From a virus, in the IMG/VR virus record IMGVR_UViG_3300042291_001547, positions 1-52,394 of that record: DNA of 52,394 nucleotides; one strand, written 5' to 3'. Positions 40,087 to 47,478 of the stretch are shown here, piece by piece (position 1 is the stretch's first letter; every line of letters begins with the position of its first letter). The position numbers and the translations under genes are program-made. The notes under the pieces were generated by a model, which saw only the letters and a program-made list of their open reading frames with translations, searched no databases and was not told the origin of the DNA.

Positions 40087-42080
40087 TAGTCAATCTCTTT
40101 CATGTAGTAGTCAGTTATAAATCCGTCAGCCCGCAGAGGTAGCCCGGGCGCCCAGTCAATCGCACGCCCCATGATCTCCTCCATCTCCTTAAGCCTATCC
40201 GTTCGCTCTTCCGAGACGTCTTCGTCGTGCACCGTAAACATCTGGTTAAAGCCCGCCTGGTCGAGCGCAAGCATCGATTCAGCCAGGCAGTCCCGGGCGA
40301 TAGCCTGCACCAGGTTCTCTACCGCACGCCCGCCGAAGGTCGACATGCGGCACCAGCGCCGCGTCGTCTGGTCGATACCCTTGTAGGTAACCGAGCCTTC
40401 GCGCGCCACTATAAAGTCCCCGTTCTTCAGGTCTTGCGTCTCTATGCGCGCGCTCGCGTAGAAGAGTTCTCGCCCACTCGGCAGCGTAACGATCAGATAC
40501 CCACTCGCGTACCGGTATTTAATCGTGCTCTGGCCAAAGGCTATCTTTATCTCGACGGCCGTCTTGCGGCGTATCGCCTCCTTCATGGCCGTCTCTACGG
40601 TGTACCAAAGCCGTACGATCTCAGGGTTAGCCAGCCGCCAGGCGTCCTTGATAGGGCCTAGCTCTTCCTCCGGTATCCCCATGTCCAGCGCGCCCATGTT
40701 AATCAGCGCGTTAACGCCGCCCTGAAACCCCAGCGCCAGCTCAGCGATCTTACCCTTCTGTCGGTAGGGAGACTTCTTCGTCACGCTCCCCGCGGGCAAC
40801 TTAAACATCTGCTCTGCCGACGCTTCGTAAATCTTGCCGTGCGTTTTAAACACGTCGATGCGCCACTGGCACCCGGCCATCCACGCGATAACCCGAGCCT
40901 CGATCGCGCTGAAGTCAGAGATCACAAGGAGGTGGCCGGCCTTTGGCACCAGAGCCGTACGTATTAACTGAGACAACGTATCGGGCACCGAGCCGAACAA
41001 CAGTTCAATCAGTTCTACCTCTCTCTTAATGACCAAGCGCCGGGCTAAATCAAGATCCAACAATTTATTCTGTGGCAGGTTCTGCAGCTGCACCATCCGC
41101 CCTGCCCAGCGTCCGGTTCTGTTAGCCCCGTAGAACTGCGTTACTCCGCGCAGGCGGCCGTCGCTGCACACACCCCGGCGCATCGCCTGGTATTTATTAA
41201 CCGAGGTCTTGGACATCTCCTGCCTCAGTCTCAGCACGTCTTCAACGACGCCTGGTCCTGCTTTCTCAAGCAGTTTGGGCACGCTCGTTTTGCGCAGGTC
41301 AGTCACGTCTTCGCCGGTCTCTTTCTCCAGCCACCGTATTAACTGCGACACGCTGTTCGGGTTACTAAGCCCGGTGATCCGGGTCGCCTCTGCGCGCATC
41401 GTCTTCTTGACCACCTCGTCGCAGTAGATCGCCGCGTCAATCAGTTCTATGTCCACGCCCACACCGTGCCGAAACATCTTCTGGTCCAGCAGCCACAGCT
41501 TGCGCTCTTTGGGCGGTACTGGGAACGTTGCAAGTTTTCCGCACACGTATCGCTCTGACTTCACGTCCCCTGCGCAGTAGCTCTTAAACAGCTGCCACTT
41601 CTGTGGCTCATGGTGCGGGCGGTTTCGAGTTCTGCCGCCGTTGGTTTTAGTCGGCCGGCAGGGAAGGCAGAACACCCTGATTAACGCGTGACCCGCGCGC
41701 TGCTTGTGGTACTCGTCCGGCGCCTTGATCGCGGTGCACACTCCGGCCAGATCGTTGGGCAGCCCGAGGTATAGCGCGTGTACGCTGGTGCATTCCCACT
41801 GGTCAGCCGGCAAATCTTTGCCCAGCATTTTGGATAAGCACGTCATCTCGAACTGCGCATTAAATGCTTTCTTACGCACGTTGGCGTCGAACAAGGCGGC
41901 CAGGACAGCGGCAGGTATCTGCTCACCCGAGGCCAAGTCAATGACTATCACTGGACCACTGTCCAACGCGTACCCAAACAGCAGCACCTCAAACTCAGGC
42001 GACTCTGCATACCTTGCGACGCCGCACTTCTTCAGATCGACGTCGCTGTAGGTCTCTATGTCAACGTGCATGGTTCTCAT
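40086..42080 (-). CDS. Family A DNA polymerase with 3'-5' exonuclease
   Basis: 664 aa from ATG 42080 (overlaps the upstream stop, ATGA). Exonuclease: D7-I-E9 (Exo I), 'AFNAQFE' (Exo II, Glu where Asp is usual), 'YCAGDVKSE' (Exo III). Polymerase: motif A 'DFSAIEARVIAWMAG' with D389, motif B-like 'RQKGKIAELALGFQGG', motif C H618-D-E-D621. The DFSAIEARV/GKIAELALG signature is the phage PolA subgroup of temperate-like and podo/siphophages rather than T7 Pol. No thioredoxin-binding insertion seen. Replicates phage DNA with the primase-helicase and SSB. Confidence 0.93.
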   Translation of the reverse strand: MRTMHVDIETYSDVDLKKCGVARYAESPEFEVLLFGYALDSGPVIVIDLASGEQIPAAVLAALFDANVRKKAFNAQFEMTCLSKMLGKDLPADQWECTSVHALYLGLPNDLAGVCTAIKAPDEYHKQRAGHALIRVFCLPCRPTKTNGGRTRNRPHHEPQKWQLFKSYCAGDVKSERYVCGKLATFPVPPKERKLWLLDQKMFRHGVGVDIELIDAAIYCDEVVKKTMRAEATRITGLSNPNSVSQLIRWLEKETGEDVTDLRKTSVPKLLEKAGPGVVEDVLRLRQEMSKTSVNKYQAMRRGVCSDGRLRGVTQFYGANRTGRWAGRMVQLQNLPQNKLLDLDLARRLVIKREVELIELLFGSVPDTLSQLIRTALVPKAGHLLVISDFSAIEARVIAWMAGCQWRIDVFKTHGKIYEASAEQMFKLPAGSVTKKSPYRQKGKIAELALGFQGGVNALINMGALDMGIPEEELGPIKDAWRLANPEIVRLWYTVETAMKEAIRRKTAVEIKIAFGQSTIKYRYASGYLIVTLPSGRELFYASARIETQDLKNGDFIVAREGSVTYKGIDQTTRRWCRMSTFGGRAVENLVQAIARDCLAESMLALDQAGFNQMFTVHDEDVSEERTDRLKEMEEIMGRAIDWAPGLPLRADGFITDYYMKEID

Positions 42081-42316
42081 TTGTCGTGCAACAACGCTGG
42101 GGTGCGCTCGCCAAAGTACGCGCACGCTATGTTGAAATCGTAGTACTCAAGCGCTTCTTCGTGCGACATGCTCTCTTCCGGGATCTCGATAATCTTGGCG
42201 GTGTCGTAGACCACAATGTCCCCGCCGGCAACCGAAGCAACGCCAATGATCGCCTCGTCGAAACCGTCCAGGGTTATCGCGCCTTCGTACCGCTCATTTA
42301 TCTCGCTTATGTGCAT
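42077..42316 (-). CDS. Conserved small protein linked to phage PolA
   Basis: 79 aa from ATG 42316 with GAGGAGG seven bases upstream. 'EINERYEGAITLDGFDEAIIGVASVAGGD' and 'SHEEALEYYDFNIACAYFGERTPALL' is a highly recurrent small protein beside phage polymerase genes, function unknown. Overlaps PolA start. Confidence 0.8.
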   Translation of the reverse strand: MHISEINERYEGAITLDGFDEAIIGVASVAGGDIVVYDTAKIIEIPEESMSHEEALEYYDFNIACAYFGERTPALLHDK

Positions 42317-42497
42317 ATGCAATCCTCCTCGCCAGGTTAGCGTCTCGCTCTTTGTAATTGCTTGGACTCTTAATGCCGAGCGACAACCCCGTCTCTAACG
42401 TGAGTCCGGACTCGCCTGGCTTGGCATAATAAATTTTGTTTCCCGCCGCCAGGTATTTAGCCACCTGGTCGGCGAGGTCTTCAGAGGTAATCGTCAC
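42294..42497 (-). CDS. Small protein, possible paralogue of 39665-39868
   Basis: 67 aa, GTG start 42497 in a GTGA overlap. 'VAKYLAAGNKIYYAKPGESG' matches the core of the 39665 gene product; the rest is polar with a basic end. Function unknown. Confidence 0.7.
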   Translation of the reverse strand: MTITSEDLADQVAKYLAAGNKIYYAKPGESGLTLETGLSLGIKSPSNYKERDANLARRIAYAHKRDK

Positions 42498-42676
42498 TTT
42501 CGTTTCGAGTATCTGCCGTCTTTGCCACGGGTATCGTTTTTCCTGGCTTCATCCAGTTCTTCCAGCAGCATATTCTGCGTCTTCTCAAGCCTGGCGACCT
42601 CCGCTTTTAACGTGCTCACTTCTTGCCGGGCAGCAGCCAGGGCAGACCACGGGTTAACCATCTCACGTATATTCAT
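42494..42676 (-). CDS. Small leucine-zipper-like coiled-coil protein
   Basis: 60 aa from ATG 42676 (AGAAGG upstream). A single amphipathic heptad helix 'SALAAARQEVSTLKAEVARLEKTQNMLLEEL' and basic C-terminus. May be an oligomerisation or adaptor peptide; not recognised. Confidence 0.7.
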   Translation of the reverse strand: MNIREMVNPWSALAAARQEVSTLKAEVARLEKTQNMLLEELDEARKNDTRGKDGRYSKRK

Positions 42677-42688
42677 AATCAATGCCTT

Positions 42689-42832
42689 CTACTGTAGTTT
42701 TGAGATCTCTATGCGCCTCAGATAGGCGAGGTACTTACCGTACACTTCCCCACTGGTCGCTCCATAAAACACAAGATTACATTCGTTGTACGAGGTGCGC
42801 AGGCACCAAAAGTTTTTACTAACGCGCGTCAT
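42689..42832 (-). CDS. 47-aa hypothetical protein
   Basis: A clear short gene: ATG 42832, AGGAG seven bases upstream, stop TAG at 42691-42689. Sequence begins MTRVSKNFWCLRTSYNEC, continues 'NLVFYGATSGEVYGKYLAYLRR' and ends 'IEISKLQ'. It fills the interval between SSB and the coiled-coil gene in the same orientation. Compact, with two Cys and aromatic residues. Unknown function. Confidence 0.7.
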   Translation of the reverse strand: MTRVSKNFWCLRTSYNECNLVFYGATSGEVYGKYLAYLRRIEISKLQ

Positions 42833-42849
42833 ATTTTCGCTCCTGAAGA

Positions 42850-42872
42850 CCCCCCGCCTTTACGGCGGAGGG
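42850..42872 (-). terminator. GC-rich hairpin after SSB gene
   Basis: CCGCC/GGCGG stem extended by three more G-C pairs beyond one C.A mismatch, loop of five. No T run on the leftward strand, so it is probably a pause or mRNA stabiliser, allowing high SSB expression with reduced readthrough. Confidence 0.45.
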
Positions 42873-42880
42873 CTTGTTTA

Positions 42881-43423
42881 TCAAGCCAGGATGTCGTCGT
42901 CTTCTTCGACACCGAACACGTCGTCAACGTTGACCCCGCCGCCTGACAGTCGCACGCCGTCGCTCTTCTTCTGAATCGCTTCAAGCCCAGGGCTAACCCC
43001 TTTGTTCTGCGCGCTGGCGTAAGCGTAGAAGTTTATCACCACGTTCGCGTAGCAGCCGCTATAGAGCTGGTCGTCATCGAAGATCTCCTGCTTTTGCTGG
43101 TCAACAACCTTTGGCATACGGTTGTAGTTGGCGCAGCGTATCAGGTACATGCCACGGTTCTCTTCGCCGGCGTACTTGAACTGTCCGTCTTCCTTCGCGT
43201 CTCCGTCCAACAGCGGAGATTTGCTAGGACCTTTGCCAAGCTTTGCCGCGCCCGCCTCTTTAGCCGCCGCAATCGCCGCCCGGATCTCATCGAGCTGCGG
43301 GTGGTTCTTGGGAACTAAACAGGTGGTCGACCAAACGCGTTGGCCTTTATCGTTCAGCTTGCCTTTAACAGCAAAGCAGTAGGACAGTCGTGTGTTTCTT
43401 AATACGATTTGCGTGTTACTCAT
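42881..43423 (-). CDS. Single-stranded DNA-binding protein, DUF2815/Enc34 type
   Basis: 180 aa. 'QIVLRNTRLSYCFAVKGKLNDKGQRVWSTTCLVPKNHPQLDEIRAAI', 'GEENRGMYLIRCANYNRMPKVVD', 'LYSGCYANVVINFYAY...NKGVSPGLEAIQ' is the DUF2815 family (Enc34-like OB-fold SSB). The acidic C-terminal tail 'DVFGVEEDDDILA' is the protein-interaction tip of such SSBs. Overlaps the Cas4-like gene (ATGA). Confidence 0.88.
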   Translation of the reverse strand: MSNTQIVLRNTRLSYCFAVKGKLNDKGQRVWSTTCLVPKNHPQLDEIRAAIAAAKEAGAAKLGKGPSKSPLLDGDAKEDGQFKYAGEENRGMYLIRCANYNRMPKVVDQQKQEIFDDDQLYSGCYANVVINFYAYASAQNKGVSPGLEAIQKKSDGVRLSGGGVNVDDVFGVEEDDDILA

Positions 43424-44574
43424 AAGCCCTCCTGGGGCGTCTCGTCGTTGAAATAAGCCAGCGCGTCGTACGCTGGCCTCTTATCGGATTCCGGTACAAG
43501 CGTTGGCTTGCCAGCCGGTTTCTCGATTAGTGTGCCGAGTATTTCGGCGAATGCTTTCTTACCTAACAGTTTTTCCATGGCCGTTATGCCCAGCAAACTG
43601 TGCTCATATATCAGCGCAGCGTCATAACCTTTTTCTATCAATGCCTCAGCAACGGCGTCCTGGTCAACGTACCTTCTGTTGCTGCGTCCTTCAACAAGTT
43701 TAAAGCCGGGTATTGGTTTGCCAGACTCAAGCCTTTTAAAGCCCCAGTCCTTTACATCACTCAGCCACTTAATGACTTGATCCGCTCGCGCCAGGACTTG
43801 CGCCATCTGCTTGTCGGTCAGCATGTCAGGCGGCTCAAACGCGAAGGCCGTGTCGACCAACTCTTGCGCCGCTTGGTTACGCTTTGGACAGGTGAACCTT
43901 GCCCGGCAAAAATAGCTGTGGCAGTGATCGCCTGCGACCATCTCGCCCTGGCCTTCCCAGGCGATCAACGCTTTGGGCACCACGACGTTCTCTGCCCACA
44001 ACAGCAGATCCTCGACGGTCATCTCTTCATAGCCCCAGTTATCAAGCCGTGGCTGCAAGACGTGGGTGCGCACCCGACGTATGTCGTACAGGTGGTTCAT
44101 CTCGTTGTACGCGCCCAGCCCGTATAGCCGCATCTGACTATTACCGGTAGGCGACACACCAACACCTTTGCCGTACTTCAGATCTGCAATCTCAACCAGG
44201 TCGTCAGTGATGATGACCAGGTCTCCGGTGCCAAAGCCTTCGGGTACCCAAGGGCTGAAGTCAAGCTTGCGCTCGACGTAGATGACCGGGTCTGCGCAGC
44301 GCTCACGCGCTTGCTCGATCAGCGTCACCGCGTAGTCCACGGCGCACTGGACGTGATCCATCATGTCCACCGTGATGCCTTCGGGCACAGCACTGCCCGG
44401 CACGCCCAGATAGATGTTCAACATCTGCTCAAAGACCTCATGCGCCAGGGTGCCCTCCGCCGCGAACGCGCTGTCCTCGTCGACGAACTTGTCTTCGAGT
44501 TGCGCGCTTGGCGTGCAGACCAGCCACTTGCCGCTGCTTGAGGCAGAGAGCACGGCGTGCTTACGTTCACTCAT
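43420..44574 (-). CDS. DUF2800 Cas4/RecB-like nuclease
   Basis: 384 aa PD-(D/E)xK nuclease of the DUF2800 family. Motifs: H45 in 'EGTLAHE'; D118 in 'GTGDLV'; D131-L-K133 in 'VEIADLKYGKG'; Q in 'NSQMRLYGLGA'. C20 and the C-terminal cysteines in 'DHCHSYFCRARFTC' match the 4Fe-4S ligands of Cas4/AddB-type exonucleases. In phages this gene sits with DUF2815 SSB and PolA, as here, and probably acts in replication/recombination (inference). Confidence 0.87.
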   Translation of the reverse strand: MSERKHAVLSASSSGKWLVCTPSAQLEDKFVDEDSAFAAEGTLAHEVFEQMLNIYLGVPGSAVPEGITVDMMDHVQCAVDYAVTLIEQARERCADPVIYVERKLDFSPWVPEGFGTGDLVIITDDLVEIADLKYGKGVGVSPTGNSQMRLYGLGAYNEMNHLYDIRRVRTHVLQPRLDNWGYEEMTVEDLLLWAENVVVPKALIAWEGQGEMVAGDHCHSYFCRARFTCPKRNQAAQELVDTAFAFEPPDMLTDKQMAQVLARADQVIKWLSDVKDWGFKRLESGKPIPGFKLVEGRSNRRYVDQDAVAEALIEKGYDAALIYEHSLLGITAMEKLLGKKAFAEILGTLIEKPAGKPTLVPESDKRPAYDALAYFNDETPQEGL

Positions 44575-44782
44575 CGTGCAGCACCTTTGGCACCCTGGAG
44601 AACATCTCGGTTTTAAACCAAACCTGCGCGTTCTGACAGATCTCTTCGACGTGGGTGTTCATGTAGGCGAACATGATCTGCGCGCCGCTGGGCATCGTGT
44701 CTGGCGGTAGTCCGTCAACAGTGCCTGTAATATCAACCGCTCCGGTGTCCAGGTTATCTTCAAATATTATTGTTGCTCGCAC
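44567..44782 (-). CDS. Small protein linked to DUF2800
   Basis: 71 aa from GTG 44782, overlapping the preceding gene by 16 nt. 'RATIIFEDNLDTGAVDITGTVDGLPPDTMPSGAQIMFAYMNTHVEEIC' is a recurring small protein next to DUF2800, function unknown. Confidence 0.75.
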   Translation of the reverse strand: MRATIIFEDNLDTGAVDITGTVDGLPPDTMPSGAQIMFAYMNTHVEEICQNAQVWFKTEMFSRVPKVLHDE

Positions 44783-45144
44783 AGTGCCAGTCCTCTTGAG
44801 TAGATTTCGTCTAGTTTATCCGTGGGTATGCTTTTTAGATTTGTTGCCCCGTATTCAGCAAACAGCGCCGTTATCGGCTTTTTATCTTTGAGTGTTGCAA
44901 ACAACGCGCGAACCTCTTCAAGCGTTCTCGTCGGTTCTGCCGGCGGATGTTTAAGTTCTGCCGGCGGATGTTTAAGTTCTGCCGGCGTCAGCGTAACGTT
45001 CTCAAGCGTCGGCGGCGTAACTGCTACTGACGCCGGTGGCTTAACAGTCACGCCGTCCGGATCTGCTTCAGCCAGGTGAAGCAGCATGGCCGCAAGGGCG
45101 CGCAGCTGTGCAGGGTGTTCTCTTCCGTCTATTTCTATCTTCAT
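44767..45144 (-). CDS. Hypothetical protein with AELKHPP repeats
   Basis: 125 aa from ATG 45144 with GGGAGGAC upstream in the diverged start-associated leader; the frame to 45321 has no such site. N-terminal helix 'HPAQLRALAAMLLHLAEA', a Pro-rich linker with tandem 'AELKHPP', and a C-terminal helical domain 'LEEVRALFATLKDKKPITALFAEYGATNLKSIPTDKL', similar to modules in phage regulators. First gene of the leftward replication unit. Function unknown. Confidence 0.75.
   Translation of the reverse strand: MKIEIDGREHPAQLRALAAMLLHLAEADPDGVTVKPPASVAVTPPTLENVTLTPAELKHPPAELKHPPAEPTRTLEEVRALFATLKDKKPITALFAEYGATNLKSIPTDKLDEIYSRGLALCEQQ
44935..44987 (-). repeat. 21-bp tandem repeat x2.5 (AELKHPP)
   Basis: TTCTGCCGGCGGATGTTTAAG (plus strand) repeated perfectly at 44935 and 44956, plus 11 bp of a third copy, inside the 44767-45144 gene. 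Confidence 0.85.
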
Positions 45145-45150
45145 GCTTGT

Positions 45151-45163
45151 GTCCTCCCGGGAC
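45151..45163 (-). promoter_or_regulatory. Start-associated leader, diverged copy 4
   Basis: GTCCCGGGAGGAC, one base from the consensus, containing the Shine-Dalgarno of the gene at 45144; it links this unit to the distant leftward early unit. The rest of 45164-45283, between divergent units, is A+T-rich, with no promoter I can defend. Confidence 0.6.
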
Positions 45164-45283
45164 ATGTCTTGAGGTACAAAGACTACATCAACTGGATAAA
45201 CCCGTGCAAGAGGTTTATTTATTACGACAAACGCTTGATTAATTATTCGTGGCCATCGTACTCTATCGCTCCCGAGGTATTTT

Positions 45284-45466
45284 ATGTTGTCACTTGTAAT
45301 CACACCGGAAGCCCTGGCCAAGTTAATCCTTGGTGAGGCTTTAGTATTCCGGCTCCCCGATTCTGGAGAGCCGGTTCAAATCTATGTTTATGAGCAGGGC
45401 TATATCGACGAAAGCGTAGCGGCCGCGATACTGGAAGTCCTGCCTTTTATTGGGGAGAAGCACTGA
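45284..45466 (+). CDS. 60-aa hypothetical protein
   Basis: ATG 45284, GAGG upstream. 'LVITPEALAKLILGEALVFRLPDSGEPVQIYVYEQGYIDESVAAAILEV' looks like a small alpha/beta protein. It opens the rightward accessory cluster. Unknown function. Overlap with the next gene (TGATG). Confidence 0.7.
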   Translation: MLSLVITPEALAKLILGEALVFRLPDSGEPVQIYVYEQGYIDESVAAAILEVLPFIGEKH

Positions 45467-45645
45467 TGTGGATCACATGCACATACGACGACGAGGGGGA
45501 GATTACTAACCCCGAGTACGTCAACGCGCCAGACGATTCGTTCTGGTGGATCGACAAAAGCAACAGACTGCACACGGTGATGATGAAGTCTGCTGTTTGG
45601 TTTCGTCCTGATCGGATCGCGCGCGTAGGTCACCCAGATGAATAA
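45466..45645 (+). CDS. 59-aa hypothetical protein
   Basis: ATG 45466 overlaps the previous TGA; stop TAA at 45643. Begins 'MWITCTYDDEGEITNPEYV', later 'SFWWIDKSNRLHTVMMKSAVWFRPDRIARVGHPDE'. Composition and length fit a real coding gene, with no internal stop and no overlap other than 8 nt with the next. Unknown function. Confidence 0.65.
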   Translation: MWITCTYDDEGEITNPEYVNAPDDSFWWIDKSNRLHTVMMKSAVWFRPDRIARVGHPDE

Positions 45646-45886
45646 GGATAGCGCGGCGGCTCACTGCAAGCGAGTGGGCATCACGGCCAAGGCACTGGCC
45701 GGGCATCACGATGTGCCGGCAGACCGGGTCAGCTACTGGTACCGGGAGAACCGGAAGTTATTTGATCACAAATTGGCAGAGGCGGCGGTGGCCGCGAGGG
45801 GGCGTAATGAAAGCAGAAGAGATACTAACCAAGGCGGCTGGGCACTTGGCAGACCGTGCCAAGACGTACGACAAGCCCGAAGGTGA
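45638..45886 (+). CDS. Small HTH-like protein
   Basis: 82 aa, ATG 45638 overlapping the previous gene by 8 nt. 'CKRVGITAKALAGHHDVPADRVSYWYRENRKLFDHKL' resembles a helix-turn-helix with a phage repressor flavour; the C-terminal 25 residues are coded over the start of the next gene (80-nt overlap), so part of the tail may be incidental. Possibly a regulator. Confidence 0.6.
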   Translation: MNKDSAAAHCKRVGITAKALAGHHDVPADRVSYWYRENRKLFDHKLAEAAVAARGRNESRRDTNQGGWALGRPCQDVRQARR

Positions 45887-46406
45887 GCGCAGCATGGAGA
45901 AGACCGTGCAGATGTTCAACACACTGGCAGGCACGCAGCTGACGACTGAACAAGGCTGGATGTTTATGGTGATCCTGAAGATGGTTCGTTCCCAGCAGGG
46001 TGACTACAAGGCTGATAACTACGAAGACGGCGCTGCTTACTTTGCACTGGCTGGGGAGCGGACGAGTACGCCGAAGAAGCTGAAACTACCGCCTCTATTG
46101 CAATTCGGTGCGCAGCAGTGTTTACGTTGCGGGGCAACTGGAAAAGAGCCACTTGGTCACCATCTAGGTTGTCCGAATGCGCCAGACGAGCGCCCAAGAC
46201 AAACCCGGCGACAGCAGCTCATCTCAGCAGGCATACCCGCGCATGAGTTTGACGGAATAACTGACTCCGACTTGGACGGGATCGCTACCGACGTACCCTC
46301 TAAATCACTGGCCGAGGCGTTCATTTGGGAGGACACCACGCAGGGGAAAGAGCACTGGGAAAAATGGGAATCGTTGCTGGACGGAGAGAACAACAATGAA
46401 AAATGA
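45807..46406 (+). CDS. DUF6378-like protein with C-terminal zinc-ribbon
   Basis: 199 aa from ATG 45807 (GAGGGGG five bases upstream). First 90 residues: 'AEEILTKAAGHLADRAKTYDKPEGERSMEKTVQMFNTLAG...GWMFMVILKMVRSQQGDYKADNYEDGAAYFALAGE', the small helical DUF6378 pattern common in phages (MazG-like helical look, but no confirmed activity). Then 'CLRCGATGKEPLGHHLGC', a likely zinc knuckle. The C-terminal 80 residues are not recognised. Confidence 0.75.
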   Translation: MKAEEILTKAAGHLADRAKTYDKPEGERSMEKTVQMFNTLAGTQLTTEQGWMFMVILKMVRSQQGDYKADNYEDGAAYFALAGERTSTPKKLKLPPLLQFGAQQCLRCGATGKEPLGHHLGCPNAPDERPRQTRRQQLISAGIPAHEFDGITDSDLDGIATDVPSKSLAEAFIWEDTTQGKEHWEKWESLLDGENNNEK

Positions 46407-46554
46407 AGACAAGATTATGGGTTCGATCCTTGTGTTTGTGTTTTGCCTGATCGTAGTGATCATCATAATGCAGCAGCGGGAGGTACCGCAGGTACGCCAC
46501 GCCATGGAAGCATCATACGGTGAAGTACCGAAGCCGCAGAGGCATGGGGAATGA
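46396..46554 (+). CDS. 52-aa single-pass membrane protein
   Basis: ATG 46396, GGAGAG eight bases upstream, stop TGA 46552-46554. N-terminal 'MKNEDKIMGSI' then a strongly hydrophobic 'LVFVFCLIVVIIIM' segment and a polar C-terminus ending PQRHGE. Overlaps the upstream gene by 11 nt and a possible 23-codon frame downstream. Small membrane protein, perhaps for superinfection immunity or membrane remodelling (inference). Confidence 0.7.
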   Translation: MKNEDKIMGSILVFVFCLIVVIIIMQQREVPQVRHAMEASYGEVPKPQRHGE

Positions 46555-46622
46555 AACACAACGCGCATTACATGGCTTGGATACTGCACCGGATCAGGTG
46601 CAGGGAGGTGGGGAATGAGTGA
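46551..46622 (+). CDS. Possible 23-aa micro-ORF
   Basis: ATG 46551 follows GGGGAATGA with GGGGA only a few bases upstream; encodes MKHNAHYMAWILHRIRCREVG and two more residues, overlapping the WDGH gene start. Could be a coupling peptide or non-coding; too short to judge. Confidence 0.3.
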   Translation: MKHNAHYMAWILHRIRCREVGNE

Positions 46623-47478
46623 CAGAGAGTTAATTGCAGCCGCGCAGGCACTGATCGACGGCGACAGAGCTGAGGCATGGAGGTATCCCACTGAGTGGGA
46701 GCTGTTAGTTGCACGTCTTAAGATAGCCGCCCAAGCCCAAGCGGTAAACGGAAGCACCTCGGACGGGTATCACACTTTCGATGAGTTATACGAGTTCCGC
46801 AAGGCATACAACGCTGCATTTTTTAACGAACTTGCAGCAAATAATAGATGCCACGTACACAAGTCTTGGAAACACCATGACGGAGAGCCATGCTTTGGCG
46901 GCGGCTGGTTTATTGTGGTTGCCGTGTTACCAGACGGGCAGATTAGTAATCACTATGAAGCAGCATACTGGGACTTATTTAGGGTTCCTGAGACAGAAAA
47001 AGCATTGTTTGAATTTGATGGGCATACAGGTGCAGATGTTATTGCTCGACTTTGCTCATACAAGCCACAAGCCCAAGTGAGTGACGGGGAGACTCCGGTA
47101 GCATGGCGCACAGATGACTACGCTGACGACTTTTCAGCAACGACATACGACCGTAAATTAGCAGAGGTGTGGAAGAAAAAAGGATGGTGGGTAGGGGCGC
47201 TGTATGCAAGCCCACAACCAGCACAGCCCTGCCCATACATCGTCAACGGCGGCGAAGGCACAAGCTGGTGCAGACTGGCAGCAAGGGCGCAGGTCAATCA
47301 GCAGTTGCTGGAGTCGGAACTGACAGGCGCGCAATGGTCTACTGCCCGCAAAGTGTTTGAGGAATACGCAAACAAAGTGAACAGCGCGGACAAATATGAA
47401 ATGGCTTCTGCTTATATGGATGCAGCGCCTCAAGCAATTTATGATGCCATCGCAGCGGCACAGGAGCAGGGGAAATGA
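46615..47478 (+). CDS. WDGH-domain protein with DUF-type C-terminus
   Basis: 287 aa. Residues about 48-145 match the phage WDGH family: 'SDGYHTFDELYEFRKAYNAAFF', 'VHKSWKHHDGEPCFGGGWFIVVAVLPDGQISNHYEAAYWDLF', 'EFDGHTGADVIARL' (FDGH instead of WDGH). After 'ETPVAWRTDDYADDF...GALYASPQPA', another recurrent phage module, the C-terminal 60 residues are helical. N-terminus 'SDRELIAAAQALI' resembles the start of the gene at 48617. Function unknown for all parts. Confidence 0.75.
   Translation: MSDRELIAAAQALIDGDRAEAWRYPTEWELLVARLKIAAQAQAVNGSTSDGYHTFDELYEFRKAYNAAFFNELAANNRCHVHKSWKHHDGEPCFGGGWFIVVAVLPDGQISNHYEAAYWDLFRVPETEKALFEFDGHTGADVIARLCSYKPQAQVSDGETPVAWRTDDYADDFSATTYDRKLAEVWKKKGWWVGALYASPQPAQPCPYIVNGGEGTSWCRLAARAQVNQQLLESELTGAQWSTARKVFEEYANKVNSADKYEMASAYMDAAPQAIYDAIAAAQEQGK

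Noticed and set aside
40086-42080. Base-Z (diaminopurine) phage genome
   Set aside because: PolA has a related signature but no PurZ, MazZ-type or DatZ gene could be recognised in the window.
44200-44206. CTGACGA on the minus strand in the DUF2800 gene
   Set aside because: No GAA core or stem II hairpin follows; it is ordinary coding sequence.
45373-45382. GGTTCAAATC resembling a tRNA T-loop
   Set aside because: The flanking bases do not form a T stem, acceptor or anticodon arm; it lies within a good small reading frame.
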